Below, piece after piece: positions 24,035-32,532 of a stretch of 32,532 nucleotides of DNA; within the stretch, counting starts at the first letter, position 1; each line of letters opens with the position of its first letter. Origin of the DNA: Gammaproteobacteria bacterium (GTDB taxonomy: Bacteria > Pseudomonadota > Gammaproteobacteria > DSM-16500); contig JABDDD010000018.1 of the NCBI GenBank assembly GCA_013287765.1, positions 1 through 32,532 of the forward strand. The letters are read 5' to 3'. The translations under genes were made by a program, and so were the position numbers. The notes under the pieces were generated by a model. That model did no database searches. It was not told where the DNA came from and saw only the letters and a list, made by a program, of their open reading frames with translations.

Positions 24035-24037
24035 CCC
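24001..24037. repeat. hairpin at the convergent SWIM/lolD junction
   Basis: GGGTCAGC (24001-24008) pairs with GCTGACCC (24030-24037), with an inner CAG/CTG stem. It covers the lolD stop codon. No T-tract flanks it on either strand, so termination by it is uncertain. Confidence 0.5.
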
Positions 24038-24696
24038 TCTTGCAACATTAAAACCCTTTCCGCACGGTTTGCAATCGTTAAATCATGCGTCACCATAATA
24101 ACGCTTGTTTTAAGCGATTGTTGCAAATAAATAAATAATTGTAATACTTTTTCTGCATTATGTGGGTCTAAATTACCCGTCGGCTCATCTGCTAAAACAC
24201 ATAAAGGATCAGCAATCAGCGCTCTTGCAATAGCCACACGTTGGCGCTCACCGCCTGATAATTCACTCATTTTGTGCGTGATTCTATTTTTTAATCCCAC
24301 AAGATCAAGTAAATGCGCTGCTTTTTCGCTAATAATATCAGGCTGTACCCCGCGAATTAATAATGGCATCCCTACATTTTCAAGTGCAGTAAACTCAGGT
24401 AATAAATGATGAAATTGATAAACAAATCCTAAATACTCATTACGTAAACGACATTTCTCTTTTTCAGATAATTTATTTATATTTTTCCCAGCAATCATTA
24501 CATCGCCAGAAGTAGGCTTATCCAGCCCACCCAATAAATGTAATAACGTACTTTTCCCTGAACCTGAATTTCCAACAATTGCAATTAACTCGCCTGTATT
24601 AACCGTTAAATTAATATTTTTTAATACCTGAATTTTTGCTTCCGCATCAAAATAAATTTTAGATAACTTAGCACACACTAAAATAGAATTACTCAT
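24019..24696 (-). CDS. lolD: LolD, lipoprotein-releasing ABC transporter ATPase
   Basis: The 225-aa ABC ATPase has Walker A GNSGSGKST (42-50), Q-loop VYQFHHLLPEFTALENV, signature LSGGERQRVAIARAL, Walker B VLADEPTGNLD and H-loop VTHD. FHHLLPEF and the GLDKPTSGD segment are typical of LolD. It powers extraction of outer-membrane lipoproteins from the inner membrane and their transfer to LolA. The start at 24696 (MSNSILVCAKLSKIYF) is chosen to fit the family. A frame extending to 24756 adds 20 residues that lie wholly within lolC. The chosen start overlaps lolC by 8 bp. It is the last gene of the fab-to-lol run. Confidence 0.95.
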   Translation of the reverse strand: MSNSILVCAKLSKIYFDAEAKIQVLKNINLTVNTGELIAIVGNSGSGKSTLLHLLGGLDKPTSGDVMIAGKNINKLSEKEKCRLRNEYLGFVYQFHHLLPEFTALENVGMPLLIRGVQPDIISEKAAHLLDLVGLKNRITHKMSELSGGERQRVAIARALIADPLCVLADEPTGNLDPHNAEKVLQLFIYLQQSLKTSVIMVTHDLTIANRAERVLMLQEGQLLQ

Positions 24697-25939
24697 AACG
24701 CAATGCCTCAACAGGTTCAGTACGAGATGCGCGGTAAGCCGGATAGATAGTGGCAAATAAACTTAAAATAAGTGCTGCACTACCAATTCGCCACACATCA
24801 CCCCACTCAAGTGAAGACGGAAGATAATCAATAAAATAAACACTCGATGAAATAAATTGAACATGAAAAATATTTTGAATCGCATTGACAACTGTTGTTA
24901 CATTTTTAGCAAGCGCAATACCTCCTATTACACCCAGCAGTGTTCCCACAACGCCAATTATTGCGCCTTGTACAATAAAAACAGCCATAATCATGCGAGG
25001 AGTCGCACCCATTGTGCGTAAAATAGCAATATCAGCCTCTTTTTCATTGACGACCATCACCAGCGTACAAATTAGATTGAAAGCAGCAACAGCAATAATC
25101 AATAATAAAATAAAAAACATCATCGTTTTTTCTAGAGCAACCGCATGAAAATATTCACCAAATTGATCCGTCCAATTACTCACTCGCGCACTGGGACCTA
25201 ATTCTCTAGATAATTTTTGGGTTAAAGCCCCCGCTGCATAAATATTTTGAATACTTGCATGAAGCGCTGAAACATTATTTCCCATCTGCAATAAAGCCTG
25301 CGCATCATTCAAATGAATAAAAGCAAAAGCTAAATCAAAGCCAAAACCACTGCCCGCACGAAAAATCCCCGTGACTTTAAATCGCTTCAATCGCGGCTGC
25401 ACGCCTGCAATAGATAATGACACTTGCGGGGTTAACACCGTGATTTTATCGCCAACATTGGCTGCTAAACGATTCGCTAAATCTTCACCTAAAATAATAT
25501 CAAATTCATGTGGTTTTAAATCTGTTAACTTACCTGTGATCATTTTATTATGTAAGTCTGTGACACCCATTTCTTCATTAGGCAAAATACCCATTAACAT
25601 CACAGGTTGCACAAAACCTGAATTTGTTAACATCACTTCTGCACTCACAAAAGGCGCAACGCCCGTGATCCCTGGATATTTTTTTAAACGCGTTTCAACT
25701 TCTTGCCAATTGGCAAGAGAATTAAAAACACTTGCCACAGTCATAGCCGGTACCATACTAAAAACACGTTTTTTAATTTCTTTATCAAATCCATTCATGA
25801 CTGATAAAACTGTAATTAACACTAAAATACCTAATGCAATTCCGAGCATCGACATTAAAGAAATAAAAGAAATAAAATGATTACGTTTTTTAGCACGGGT
25901 ATAACGTAAACCTATAAAAAGCGCCGCCGGTCGAAACAT
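24689..25939 (-). CDS. lolC: LolC/LolE-family lipoprotein-releasing permease
   Basis: The 416-aa protein starts with FIGLRYTRAKKRNHFISFISLMSMLGIALGI, the hallmark N-terminus of LolC/E. The first membrane helix is at about 23-48, then a periplasmic MacB-like domain (50-265), and three further helices (about 270-395) with the FtsX-type ILRTMGATPRMIMAVFIVQGAIIG segment and the end YPAYRASRTEPVEALRYE. It forms the membrane part of LolCDE. Only one permease gene accompanies lolD here, so it may work as a homodimer, the LolF arrangement known from other gammaproteobacteria. Its ATG overlaps the tatD stop by one base. Confidence 0.93.
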   Translation of the reverse strand: MFRPAALFIGLRYTRAKKRNHFISFISLMSMLGIALGILVLITVLSVMNGFDKEIKKRVFSMVPAMTVASVFNSLANWQEVETRLKKYPGITGVAPFVSAEVMLTNSGFVQPVMLMGILPNEEMGVTDLHNKMITGKLTDLKPHEFDIILGEDLANRLAANVGDKITVLTPQVSLSIAGVQPRLKRFKVTGIFRAGSGFGFDLAFAFIHLNDAQALLQMGNNVSALHASIQNIYAAGALTQKLSRELGPSARVSNWTDQFGEYFHAVALEKTMMFFILLLIIAVAAFNLICTLVMVVNEKEADIAILRTMGATPRMIMAVFIVQGAIIGVVGTLLGVIGGIALAKNVTTVVNAIQNIFHVQFISSSVYFIDYLPSSLEWGDVWRIGSAALILSLFATIYPAYRASRTEPVEALRYE

Positions 25940-26724
25940 TATCGTTTGGCCTCTTTAAAACATTTAAAAAAATTATCAGTGGTGGCTTCACTTAATTCAG
26001 CCACAGAAATACCCCGTAACTCTGCAAGATATTCAGCAACATACCGAACGTAAGCTGGCTCATTTCGTTTCCCACGATGGGGATTGGGGGCTAAATATGG
26101 CGAATCTGTTTCAATTAATATTGACTCTAATGGTACTTTTTTTGCAACAGCTTGACAGTCAGTCGCATTCTTAAAAGTCACAATGCCTGAAAAAGAAATA
26201 TAAAATCCTAAATCTAATGCCGCTTTAGCAGTCAGCCAATCTTCCGTAAAACAATGCATCACCCCACCAACTGTCTCTGCTTTTTCTTCTTTTAAAATAG
26301 CTAAAGTATCCGCTTTTGCTTGACGGGTATGAACAATTAAGGGTTTTTGTAATTGTTTTGCAGCAATAATGTGACGACGAAATCGCACACGCTGCCAATC
26401 AAGATCACCCGCACTTCGAAAATAATCAAGACCTGTTTCACCTATTGCTACTATTTTTGGATCAGACGCTAAAACAATCAATTCTTCAATCGTCGGTTCT
26501 TGATCAATATCCCGTTCGTTTGGATGTAACCCAACTGTAGCACTCACAAAAGAATATTTTTTTGCAATCTCTAACATTGCTTTAAAGTCACGTAAAGTAA
26601 TACAAACACATAAAAAATGCTGCACACCGACAGTTTGTGCCGCTTTTAATGCAAGATCAAGCTCACCCCTATGAGCACTTAAGTCTAATTGATCAAGATG
26701 ACAGTGTGAGTCAACCAGATACAT
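25939..26724 (-). CDS. tatD: TatD-family metal-dependent deoxyribonuclease
   Basis: The 261-aa TIM-barrel hydrolase has metal ligands in VDSHCHLDQ (H7, H9), GETGLDYFR (Glu), IVHTRQA (His), GVMHCFT (His) and ETDSPYLAPNPHRGKRNEP (Asp). Length and motifs fit the YcfH/TatD group, which trims DNA ends with two metal ions. Position next to holB is the same as ycfH in Escherichia coli; the product is closer to YcfH than to the Tat-operon TatD by that context. It overlaps holB by 14 bp and lolC by 1 bp. Confidence 0.92.
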   Translation of the reverse strand: MYLVDSHCHLDQLDLSAHRGELDLALKAAQTVGVQHFLCVCITLRDFKAMLEIAKKYSFVSATVGLHPNERDIDQEPTIEELIVLASDPKIVAIGETGLDYFRSAGDLDWQRVRFRRHIIAAKQLQKPLIVHTRQAKADTLAILKEEKAETVGGVMHCFTEDWLTAKAALDLGFYISFSGIVTFKNATDCQAVAKKVPLESILIETDSPYLAPNPHRGKRNEPAYVRYVAEYLAELRGISVAELSEATTDNFFKCFKEAKR

Positions 26725-27700
26725 AATAGTTTGTCCACCGAATCAATAATTCTTCTAACAAAAGTTGCTTATTTAAATTTTGCATAAGACCCATCTCGTT
26801 AAAACGCTGTTGAACTAAATTTAAATAACTAACCAATTCTTGAGTCTCTATACTCAGTTTTGCAAAAACAGCAGCATAATCTGTGTTTATTAAAACTGCT
26901 TCTCCAGAAGATAATTTAAACCATAATAAATCTTTGAGAAAGCTAAATAATAACTGCATTAAAAATAAAAGATTTTGATCCTGCCATTTCAACGCTAAAT
27001 CTAGTGGATTTTCCCGATTGATACTTAAATTCAGTAATCCTTGGTAAAAATCCTCACGAATCGTTAATTGATTTTCAGAAACTAACGCCAGCGCTTTTAA
27101 AGGTGCGCCTTCACTTAAATTTAATAATAATTCAAAATCAATGGACAGATTAGGTAATTGATCTTGCAACCAACTCATTGCGGGTATTTTAGCAGGTTTT
27201 TTAAGCAGAATTTTTTGACAACGGCTTTTAATCGTCAATGGAAGCTTAGCACTTTGATCATTAATAAGAATAATTAGCGTCTTTGCAGAGGGCTCTTCTA
27301 AAGTTTTAAGTAAAGCATTTGCTGCTGCCAAAGTCATACTTGCCGCGGGATGAATAATAATCACACGATAATCATTTAGCATAGCCGTTTGATTCACAGA
27401 CTCAATCACCGCACGAATTTGATCAATTTTAATAGTCTGTGTATCTGCTAGCGGTTCAATTAATATAAAATCAGGATGTGATTTTGCTTGCCACAAATGA
27501 CAACTATGACAATGTCCACAGGCTGTTTTTTTTTCGCATAAAACAGTGTGCGCTAAAACATCTGCCAATTTTTTTTTACCAAGACCGGGTTGCCCCATTA
27601 ATAACAACGCATGCGGCAAACGATCATTTTGTAAGGCTTCTTTAAGCTTAAGCCATTCTGGTTGACACCATGGCAAAATAGCTTCAAGCATAGATTTCAT
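26711..27700 (-). CDS. holB: DNA polymerase III delta' subunit
   Basis: The 329-aa clamp-loader subunit has HALLLMGQPGLGKKKLA (30-46), a degenerate P-loop in which the usual GK[ST] reads GKK, as expected for delta', which does not hydrolyse ATP. The zinc module is C55, C61, C64 and C67 (CEKKTACGHCHSC), followed by the Pol III-type segments KSHPDF and IDQIRAVIE. NALLKTLEEPS and KSRCQKI (SRC motif) are conserved. It joins the clamp loader that opens the beta clamp. It overlaps tmk by 17 bp with the ATG at 27700; the ATG at 27691 is an alternative. Neither has a strong ribosome-binding site, so coupling is likely. Confidence 0.95.
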   Translation of the reverse strand: MKSMLEAILPWCQPEWLKLKEALQNDRLPHALLLMGQPGLGKKKLADVLAHTVLCEKKTACGHCHSCHLWQAKSHPDFILIEPLADTQTIKIDQIRAVIESVNQTAMLNDYRVIIIHPAASMTLAAANALLKTLEEPSAKTLIILINDQSAKLPLTIKSRCQKILLKKPAKIPAMSWLQDQLPNLSIDFELLLNLSEGAPLKALALVSENQLTIREDFYQGLLNLSINRENPLDLALKWQDQNLLFLMQLLFSFLKDLLWFKLSSGEAVLINTDYAAVFAKLSIETQELVSYLNLVQQRFNEMGLMQNLNKQLLLEELLIRWTNYYVSG

Positions 27701-28322
27701 CTATAATAGAGTGCAGGATTTTTTGTACCTCGGGTAAAGATTGATTGGCATCAATCACTCGAAAACGGACTGGATCTTCTTTAGCACGTTTTAAATAACC
27801 CAGACGTACACGTTCATGAAAATCTAATGTCTCACGTTCTATTCTGTCTTGCGGGCCGCGATGTTTAGCTCGAGTTAAGCCAACTTCTGTTGGAATATCT
27901 AATAATATCGTCCGAGTTGGTAGAAGATTAGGGGTTAGCCAAGCTTCTAATTTTTTAATATAAGAAACATCAATCAAGCGACCAGCGCCTTGGTAAGCAA
28001 AAGTAGCATCAATAAAACGATCACACACGACTGTTTGCCCTGCTTGCAGCGCTGGTAAAATAACGTGGGCTGTGTGCTGTGTTCGACAGGCAAACATCAG
28101 TAATAATTCTGTTTCACCTAACATTTTTTCATCAAGTGTGGGTAAAAGTAATAATTGACGAATCGCTTCTGCTAATTGAGTCCCACCAGGTTCACGGGTA
28201 ACAATAAAATTTTTTTCAAGTTTTTTTAAATAATCTTGAATAAATAACATGGCAGTTGACTTACCAGAACCTTCAATCCCTTCTATAGTAATAAAAATAG
28301 CTTTTTTAGCTGGCGGGTTCAT
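27684..28322 (-). CDS. tmk: thymidylate kinase
   Basis: The 212-aa enzyme converts dTMP to dTDP with ATP. It has P-loop EGIEGSGKS (14-22), the REPGGT motif (42-47), the DRF motif with CDRFIDATFAYQGAGR, and LID residues RGPQDRIERE. Length is usual (about 210 aa). It lies 24 bp after mltG, with a long imperfect palindrome just before it in the mltG 3' end, and overlaps holB. The order mltG-tmk-holB is conserved in gammaproteobacteria; pabC, often placed before mltG, is absent. Confidence 0.96.
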   Translation of the reverse strand: MNPPAKKAIFITIEGIEGSGKSTAMLFIQDYLKKLEKNFIVTREPGGTQLAEAIRQLLLLPTLDEKMLGETELLLMFACRTQHTAHVILPALQAGQTVVCDRFIDATFAYQGAGRLIDVSYIKKLEAWLTPNLLPTRTILLDIPTEVGLTRAKHRGPQDRIERETLDFHERVRLGYLKRAKEDPVRFRVIDANQSLPEVQKILHSIIDEIYA

Positions 28323-28346
28323 TTGTTTATCCTTATGTTAAGACTT

Positions 28347-29468
28347 TCAAGACCCCTCCCTTTGAAAAAGGGAGGTTGGGAGGGATTTATATAAAACTCC
28401 TCTCAATCCCCCTTTTTCAAAGGGGGAAGTATAATTTAGAAAGCCATTACTATTAAATTTTTTAATGACAATCACTGCCGCATTATGTTCGGCTAAAGTC
28501 TCAGAAAATTGATGCGACCCATCTCCTCGCGCGACAAAATAAAAAAAAGTATTTATATCTGGATTAACCGCCGCCATGATTGAACCCATACTAGGCATGG
28601 CAATCGGCGAAGGGGGTAGTCCTTTATGCAAATAAGTATTATAAGCTGTTTCAATTAATAAATCGCTTTTATTGAGCTTGCCATTATATAAAGTATTTAA
28701 TCCATAAATAACCGTAGGATCAAACTGTAATAACATATCACGCTGTAATCGATTCACTAAAACACCAGCAATAATAGGTCGTTCACTCGGTAAATAAGCT
28801 TCTTTTTCAATAAGTGATGCCGCAATTAAAGCTTGATATGCATTTTTAAAAGGTAAATTGGGATACCGCTTATTCCAAGCAATTTTTAATTTACTTTGCA
28901 TCGCTTTATTTGCCCGCCTTAATAATTCAAGATCAGAAGAACCTTCGGCAAAATAATAAGTATCTGGATAAAATTCTCCTTCAGGTGTCAAGCCTTTATG
29001 ACCTAAACGAGACATGAGTGCTTCATCAGATAATTTAGGTAATGCATGATATAAAAAATTTTCTTGTAACAAGGCAGCTTTTAATTCACTAAAGCGCCAA
29101 CCCGGAATAATAGTAAAAATATGATAAATCATGCCACGACCCGTGACCATTTGATTTAACATACTAGAAGGCGTACTCCCTTTAGGAAAAAAATATTCTC
29201 CTGCTTTAAGCGCCTCACCATCACCCCGTAGGTGAATTAAAAAATTAAAATAAACACGATGAGATATAATATCGGTCGCATACCAATCATCAATAACTGA
29301 TCGAATAGCCGTACCTGACTTGACAATATAGCGATACCCTTTGGGATCAGTGATCACTGGCTGATATAAAAACTTAAGCCAAGACAGCAATACCACCAAA
29401 AAAATAACGCCTAACAATAGGAAACAACGACGCACAAAATAATATCGCTTCATGACGCTTTCTTTCAT
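28347..29468 (-). CDS. mltG: MltG endolytic murein transglycosylase with repeat-encoded C-terminus
   Basis: The 373-aa YceG-family protein has an N-terminal membrane anchor (about 14-34), a LysM-like/DUF1 domain, and the catalytic region [16 protein letters not shown] (Glu221) with [11 protein letters not shown] and [18 protein letters not shown]. It cleaves nascent peptidoglycan glycan strands in the periplasm. The normal end is near [22 protein letters not shown]. The last ~29 residues ([20 protein letters not shown] and on) come from a palindromic intergenic repeat (28352-28430). The start ATG shares bases with the fabF TGA (ATGA). Met6 is an alternative start. Confidence 0.93.
   Translation of the reverse strand: MKESVMKRYYFVRRCFLLLGVIFLVVLLSWLKFLYQPVITDPKGYRYIVKSGTAIRSVIDDWYATDIISHRVYFNFLIHLRGDGEALKAGEYFFPKGSTPSSMLNQMVTGRGMIYHIFTIIPGWRFSELKAALLQENFLYHALPKLSDEALMSRLGHKGLTPEGEFYPDTYYFAEGSSDLELLRRANKAMQSKLKIAWNKRYPNLPFKNAYQALIAASLIEKEAYLPSERPIIAGVLVNRLQRDMLLQFDPTVIYGLNTLYNGKLNKSDLLIETAYNTYLHKGLPPSPIAMPSMGSIMAAVNPDINTFFYFVARGDGSHQFSETLAEHNAAVIVIKKFNSNGFLNYTSPFEKGGLRGVLYKSLPTSLFQREGS
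28352..28430. repeat. long imperfect palindrome (CCCTCCCTTTGAAAAAGGG type) in the mltG 3' end
   Basis: The left arm (about 28352-28387) and right arm (about 28396-28430) are imperfect reverse complements around TTTATATAAA; each arm contains its own TTTGAAAAAGGG or reverse. An 18-bp piece recurs at 2601-2618. The element provides the stop region of mltG and would form a hairpin before tmk. Confidence 0.85.
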
Positions 29469-30718
29469 GACTCTAATAAAGAGCGAAACAATAGCGTACC
29501 ATTTGTGCCACCAAAACCAAATGAATTAGACATGGCTGCACGAATACGCATTGGTTGCGCTTCCCAAGGAACAAAATTTAAATTGCACCCTTCACTGGGA
29601 TTATCCAAATTAATAGTCGGAGGGGCTACTTGATCTCGCAAAGCTAAAATAGTAAAAATAGCTTCAACTGCACCGGCTGCTCCCAGCAAATGGCCAATCA
29701 TAGATTTAGTTGAACTGACGGCTAACTGATTGGCATGCTCTTTAAAAACACGCTTAATCGCTAAAACTTCTAGTTCATCACCAGCAGGTGTTGAAGTTGC
29801 ATGTGCATTGATATAATCAATCTCATCAGGATTCATCTTAGCATCGTGTAAAGCATTTTCAGTTGCAAGTGCTGCACCTAATCCTTCTGGATGAGGGCTT
29901 GTCATATGAGAGGCATCCGCACTCATGCCAAAACCCACTAATTCAGCATATATTTTTGCACCACGTTTTTTAGCATGTTCATAACTTTCAAGAACAATCA
30001 CACCGGCGCCATCGCCTAAGACAAAACCATCACGATCACGATCCCAAGGACGGCTCGCTTTTTGCGGCTCATTATTACGCGTAGACAATGCACGCATGGC
30101 GGCAAAGCCACTGACGCCTAATTTAGTCGTGGCCATCTCAGAGCCGCCGACTATCATGACATCAGCATCTCCATATACAATAGTTCGCGCACCTAAACCA
30201 ATATTATGCGTGCCTGTTGTACAAGCAGACACCGCAGCAATATTAGGCCCACGCATGCCATACATAATCGACAGATTCCCTGAAATCATATTAATTAATG
30301 CCGCAGGAATAAAAAAAGGTGAAATTTTTCGTGGGCCTGCTTGCAGTAACATGGCATGAGATTTTTCTATCATGGGTAGTCCGCCAATACCAGAACCAAT
30401 GGCAAGACCAATACGATTCGCATTCTGCTCTGTGACTTCAAGCCCCGAATCTTTGATAGCCTGCATACCTGCTGCAATACCAAATTGGACAAAAATATCA
30501 CGTTTACGCGCATCTTTATCACTCATGTAGAGTGACGAATCGAAGTCTTTTACGCGACTGCAAATATGGCAATTAATTTCTGAAGGATCAAAATGATCAA
30601 TAGTATTCACACTGGACTTGCCAGCTAAAATAGCTCTCCAGGTGTCATCAACTGTTAGACCCAACGGCGTAATCATGCCAAGGCCTGTCACTACCACACG
30701 TTGCTTTTCCAAACCCAT
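29465..30718 (-). CDS. fabF: 3-oxoacyl-ACP synthase II
   Basis: The 417-aa condensing enzyme has the Cys-His-His triad: Cys166 ([14 protein letters not shown]), His306 ([11 protein letters not shown]) and His343 ([16 protein letters not shown]), plus the C-terminal [15 protein letters not shown] loop. It elongates acyl-ACP with malonyl-ACP in the fatty-acid cycle. Length is normal. It follows acpP after 27 bp and overlaps mltG by 4 bp. Confidence 0.97.
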   Translation of the reverse strand: MGLEKQRVVVTGLGMITPLGLTVDDTWRAILAGKSSVNTIDHFDPSEINCHICSRVKDFDSSLYMSDKDARKRDIFVQFGIAAGMQAIKDSGLEVTEQNANRIGLAIGSGIGGLPMIEKSHAMLLQAGPRKISPFFIPAALINMISGNLSIMYGMRGPNIAAVSACTTGTHNIGLGARTIVYGDADVMIVGGSEMATTKLGVSGFAAMRALSTRNNEPQKASRPWDRDRDGFVLGDGAGVIVLESYEHAKKRGAKIYAELVGFGMSADASHMTSPHPEGLGAALATENALHDAKMNPDEIDYINAHATSTPAGDELEVLAIKRVFKEHANQLAVSSTKSMIGHLLGAAGAVEAIFTILALRDQVAPPTINLDNPSEGCNLNFVPWEAQPMRIRAAMSNSFGFGGTNGTLLFRSLLES

Positions 30719-30745
30719 CTCCTAGCTTTAGAAAAATGAAATCAA

Positions 30746-31000
30746 TTACTCTTTTGTTGCACTTTCATTCATATGTGCATTAATATAATCAATTGCCTGT
30801 TGAATAGTGGTGATTTTTTCAGCATCTTCATCAGGAATTTCGGTTTCAAACTCTTCTTCTAGTGCCATCACAAGTTCAACCGTATCTAACGAATCTGCGC
30901 CCAAATCATCCACAAAAGAGGCATCATTTGACACTTCATCTTCTTTAACCCCTAATTGCTCAACCACAATTTTTTTAACACGTTGTTCAATCGTACTCAT
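30746..31000 (-). CDS. acpP: acyl carrier protein
   Basis: The 84-aa acidic protein carries the phosphopantetheine site [12 protein letters not shown] with Ser37, followed by [18 protein letters not shown], the typical recognition helix. It shuttles acyl chains between fatty-acid enzymes. An AGGGG ribosome-binding site precedes the ATG. The 93-bp gap to fabG includes TTGCAA and TAAACT about 16 bp apart, which may give acpP an extra promoter, as ACP is needed in excess. Confidence 0.97.
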   Translation of the reverse strand: MSTIEQRVKKIVVEQLGVKEDEVSNDASFVDDLGADSLDTVELVMALEEEFETEIPDEDAEKITTIQQAIDYINAHMNESATKE

Positions 31001-31093
31001 AATACATTTTCCCCTTAATAATAAAACAATTACAACACATCTTGCGTCGTAGTTTATTTAAAAAACCAAAAGTTGCAAGCTGAATTTTACGCA

Positions 31094-31867
31094 TTATGCC
31101 ATAAACATACCGCCATTTACATGGATTGTTTGCCCGGTAATATAGGCTGCACTATCACTTGATAAGAATGCAACCACAGCAGCCACTTCTTCTGCTCGTC
31201 CGAGTCGTTGTAATGGAATGCGTTCAAGCAATAAACGACGCTGATCTTCTGCCAATTCACGTGTCATGTCTGTATCAATAAAACCGGGGGCGACCGCATT
31301 AATAGTAATGGCTCGCGATCCAACTTCTTGTGCTAATGCTTTAGTAAAACCAATTAAGCCCGCTTTAGCCGCAGCATAATTAACTTGTCCAGGGTTGCCC
31401 GTTGTGCCAACCACTGAGCTAATATTAATAATCCTACCCCATTGTGCTTTTAACATATCTCGTAAACAAGCTTTGGTCATACGATAAATCGAATTGAGAT
31501 TGGTTTCAATGACGTTATTCCACTCTGATTCTTTCATTCGTAGTAATAAATTATCTTGGGTAATAGCGGCATTATTAATTAAAATAGCAGGCATATCATA
31601 TTGTTTTTTAATCAATTGTATGGCTGAGTCGATTGAATCTTGCTCAACGACATTCAAAACAATTCCTAAACCTTGGATATGAGCGGCTTTTAAGGTATTG
31701 CTGATGGTATGCGCGCCTGATTCTGTGGTGGCAGTGCCTATTACTAAAGCACCCGCCTGTCCTAAAGCCAATGCAATGGCTTGCCCAATTCCTCTACTTG
31801 CTCCTGTTACCAGAGCAACTTTATCTTTTAATGATAATGATAACGATAACGATAATGATGGAGACAT
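31094..31867 (-). CDS. fabG: 3-oxoacyl-ACP reductase with Ser-Leu repeat N-terminus
   Basis: The 257-aa short-chain dehydrogenase has the NADPH-binding TGASRGIG (21-28), NNAA (98-101), and the catalytic Ser151, Tyr164 and Lys168 (SSVVGTTGNPGQVNYAAAK). It reduces 3-oxoacyl-ACP. The usual protein starts directly before KDKVALVTG. Here M-S-P and five Ser-Leu pairs (residues 4-13) are added by a hexanucleotide repeat at 31829-31858. The extension keeps frame, so the enzyme should work. The ATG at 31867 is the only start before the repeat. Confidence 0.96.
   Translation of the reverse strand: MSPSLSLSLSLSLKDKVALVTGASRGIGQAIALALGQAGALVIGTATTESGAHTISNTLKAAHIQGLGIVLNVVEQDSIDSAIQLIKKQYDMPAILINNAAITQDNLLLRMKESEWNNVIETNLNSIYRMTKACLRDMLKAQWGRIINISSVVGTTGNPGQVNYAAAKAGLIGFTKALAQEVGSRAITINAVAPGFIDTDMTRELAEDQRRLLLERIPLQRLGRAEEVAAVVAFLSSDSAAYITGQTIHVNGGMFMA
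31829..31858 (-). repeat. hexanucleotide repeat at the start of fabG
   Basis: Five units TC[AG]TTA are read on the coding strand and encode (Ser-Leu)5. Unit gain or loss would change length but not frame. Confidence 0.9.
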
Positions 31868-31883
31868 ACTAGCCTCTAGCCTC

Positions 31884-32532
31884 TTAGTTTAAATTTAAAT
31901 TTAAAATTGACACTAAACTTGCAAGATCGCCTGTTGAATAACCAGTCACATCAGGTGCGATCCGTTTATTGAGTCCTGTTAATACTTTTCCAGGCCCACA
32001 TTCTACAACATGCTGCATGTCTTTGCGTACTAACATTTGAATCATTTCAACCCAACGCACCGGCATATAAAGCTGACGAACCAATCCATCACAAATGGCT
32101 TCCGCATTTTGATAAAAACTGACATCTACGTTATTTAACACAGGTATGGTAGGTGCCTGAATAGTCATGGATTGTAGTAAAGTTTCTAATTTTATTGCAG
32201 CAGGTTTCATTAAAGCACAGTGTGAAGGCATGCTAACAGGTAATAATTTTGCAAGTCGCGCACCGGCTGCTTTAGCCATTGAAATAGCTTTTTGTACTGA
32301 TGCCACTTGACCTGCAATGACCACTTGCCCCGGACTATTATAATTAGCAGGTGTTAAAATCTCCCCTGGTAGGACTGCCTCATGACATAAAATCTTTACC
32401 TTATCATCATCAAGACCAACGATTGCAGCCATAGCGCCTTCACCTGCAGGCACCGCTGCTTGCATAAATTGCCCACGAGCAGCCACTAAACGAATAGCGT
32501 CTTTAAATGCTAATGCTTTGGCACAAACTAAA
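31884..32532 (-). CDS. fabD: malonyl-CoA:ACP transacylase, 5' end outside the window
   Basis: The frame is open to the window edge (LVCAKALAFKDAIRLVAARGQFMQ), so the N-terminal half with the catalytic GHSLG serine is not seen. Visible are GAMAAIVGL, YNSPGQVVIAG, PVSMPSHCALMKPAA with the catalytic His, LYMPVRW and VVECGPGKVLTGLNKRI. It loads malonyl onto ACP. The last residues LNLNLN come from TTTAAA repeats next to the stop and may be a recent extension. fabG follows after 16 bp. A Met near 32486 is internal, not the start. Confidence 0.95.
   Translation of the reverse strand, partial: LVCAKALAFKDAIRLVAARGQFMQAAVPAGEGAMAAIVGLDDDKVKILCHEAVLPGEILTPANYNSPGQVVIAGQVASVQKAISMAKAAGARLAKLLPVSMPSHCALMKPAAIKLETLLQSMTIQAPTIPVLNNVDVSFYQNAEAICDGLVRQLYMPVRWVEMIQMLVRKDMQHVVECGPGKVLTGLNKRIAPDVTGYSTGDLASLVSILNLNLN

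Noticed and set aside
24001-24037. Intrinsic terminator between the SWIM gene and lolD
   Set aside because: The stem is good, but neither strand has a T-run after it, so it is listed as a hairpin only.
24697-24756. 20-residue N-terminal extension of LolD
   Set aside because: It lies wholly within lolC; the family start matches MSNSIL at 24696.
30096-30359. Open frame on the plus strand inside fabF
   Set aside because: It is antisense to the conserved catalytic part of fabF, with no ribosome-binding site and no protein-like features; the same holds for plus-strand frames at 25371-25880, 24885-25148 and 31698-31892.

Overview
The window looks like a chromosomal segment of a low-GC gammaproteobacterium, most likely a host-associated member of the Legionellales (Legionella/Coxiella/Aquicella/Berkiella type). 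Two things point that way. The right end carries the gammaproteobacterial fatty-acid gene order fabD-fabG-acpP-fabF-mltG-tmk-holB-tatD, followed by lolC-lolD. The left end and the middle carry large, charged, coiled-coil or enzyme-like proteins of the kind secreted by Dot/Icm systems, one of them behind a PmrA-box-like promoter. The assignment is inference: there is no rRNA or tRNA in the window, and I saw no secretion-machinery gene.

Layout. 1-3030: the 3' end of a plus-strand gene, a 133-aa hypothetical, and a two-gene minus-strand operon (a methyltransferase-like protein followed by a MerR regulator) with a textbook MerR-type promoter. 3033-7630: two divergent effector-like genes, an 863-aa protein with HAD-like motifs and a 594-aa PPP-family phosphatase with a C-terminal membrane hairpin. 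Two copies of an 82-bp repeat flank the first of these. 7686-13114: housekeeping and accessory genes, namely an EamA transporter and zapE in one unit, a small secreted Ser/Gly/Asn-rich protein, an MFS transporter, and a histidine kinase/receiver pair. 13139-15421: comEC. 15686-17723: a defence/toxin-flavoured patch with an AAA/DUF4143 ATPase, a decayed RelE/ParE toxin fragment and a hicAB pair. 18003-19943: a 646-aa protein built from three repeats of hydrophobic hairpin plus coiled coil, behind the PmrA-box-like promoter. 20018-24034: a SNF2 helicase, a SWIM zinc-finger protein with a histone-H1-like tail, and a 49-aa ORF overlapping it. 24019-32532: the core operon on the minus strand, running from fabD (5' end outside the window) to lolD, tightly spaced with several overlapping stop/start codons.

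How they fit together. The right third is an ordinary growth operon: malonyl transfer, ketoreduction, acyl carrier and condensation for fatty acids, then MltG for peptidoglycan, dTMP kinase and Pol III delta' for replication, and lipoprotein release. The rest is accessory. The strongest candidates for undescribed biology are the triple-module protein with its promoter, the phosphatase and HAD-like pair, and the MerR-controlled methyltransferase-like gene. Short repeats are a recurrent theme: intergenic palindromes that have entered the ends of coding regions (mltG and a 72-aa ORF), in-frame hexanucleotide repeats at the fabD/fabG junction, and 10-14-bp tandem repeats in several gaps. No gene-free stretch exceeds 300 bases. 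No CRISPR, IS element or RNA gene was recognised.
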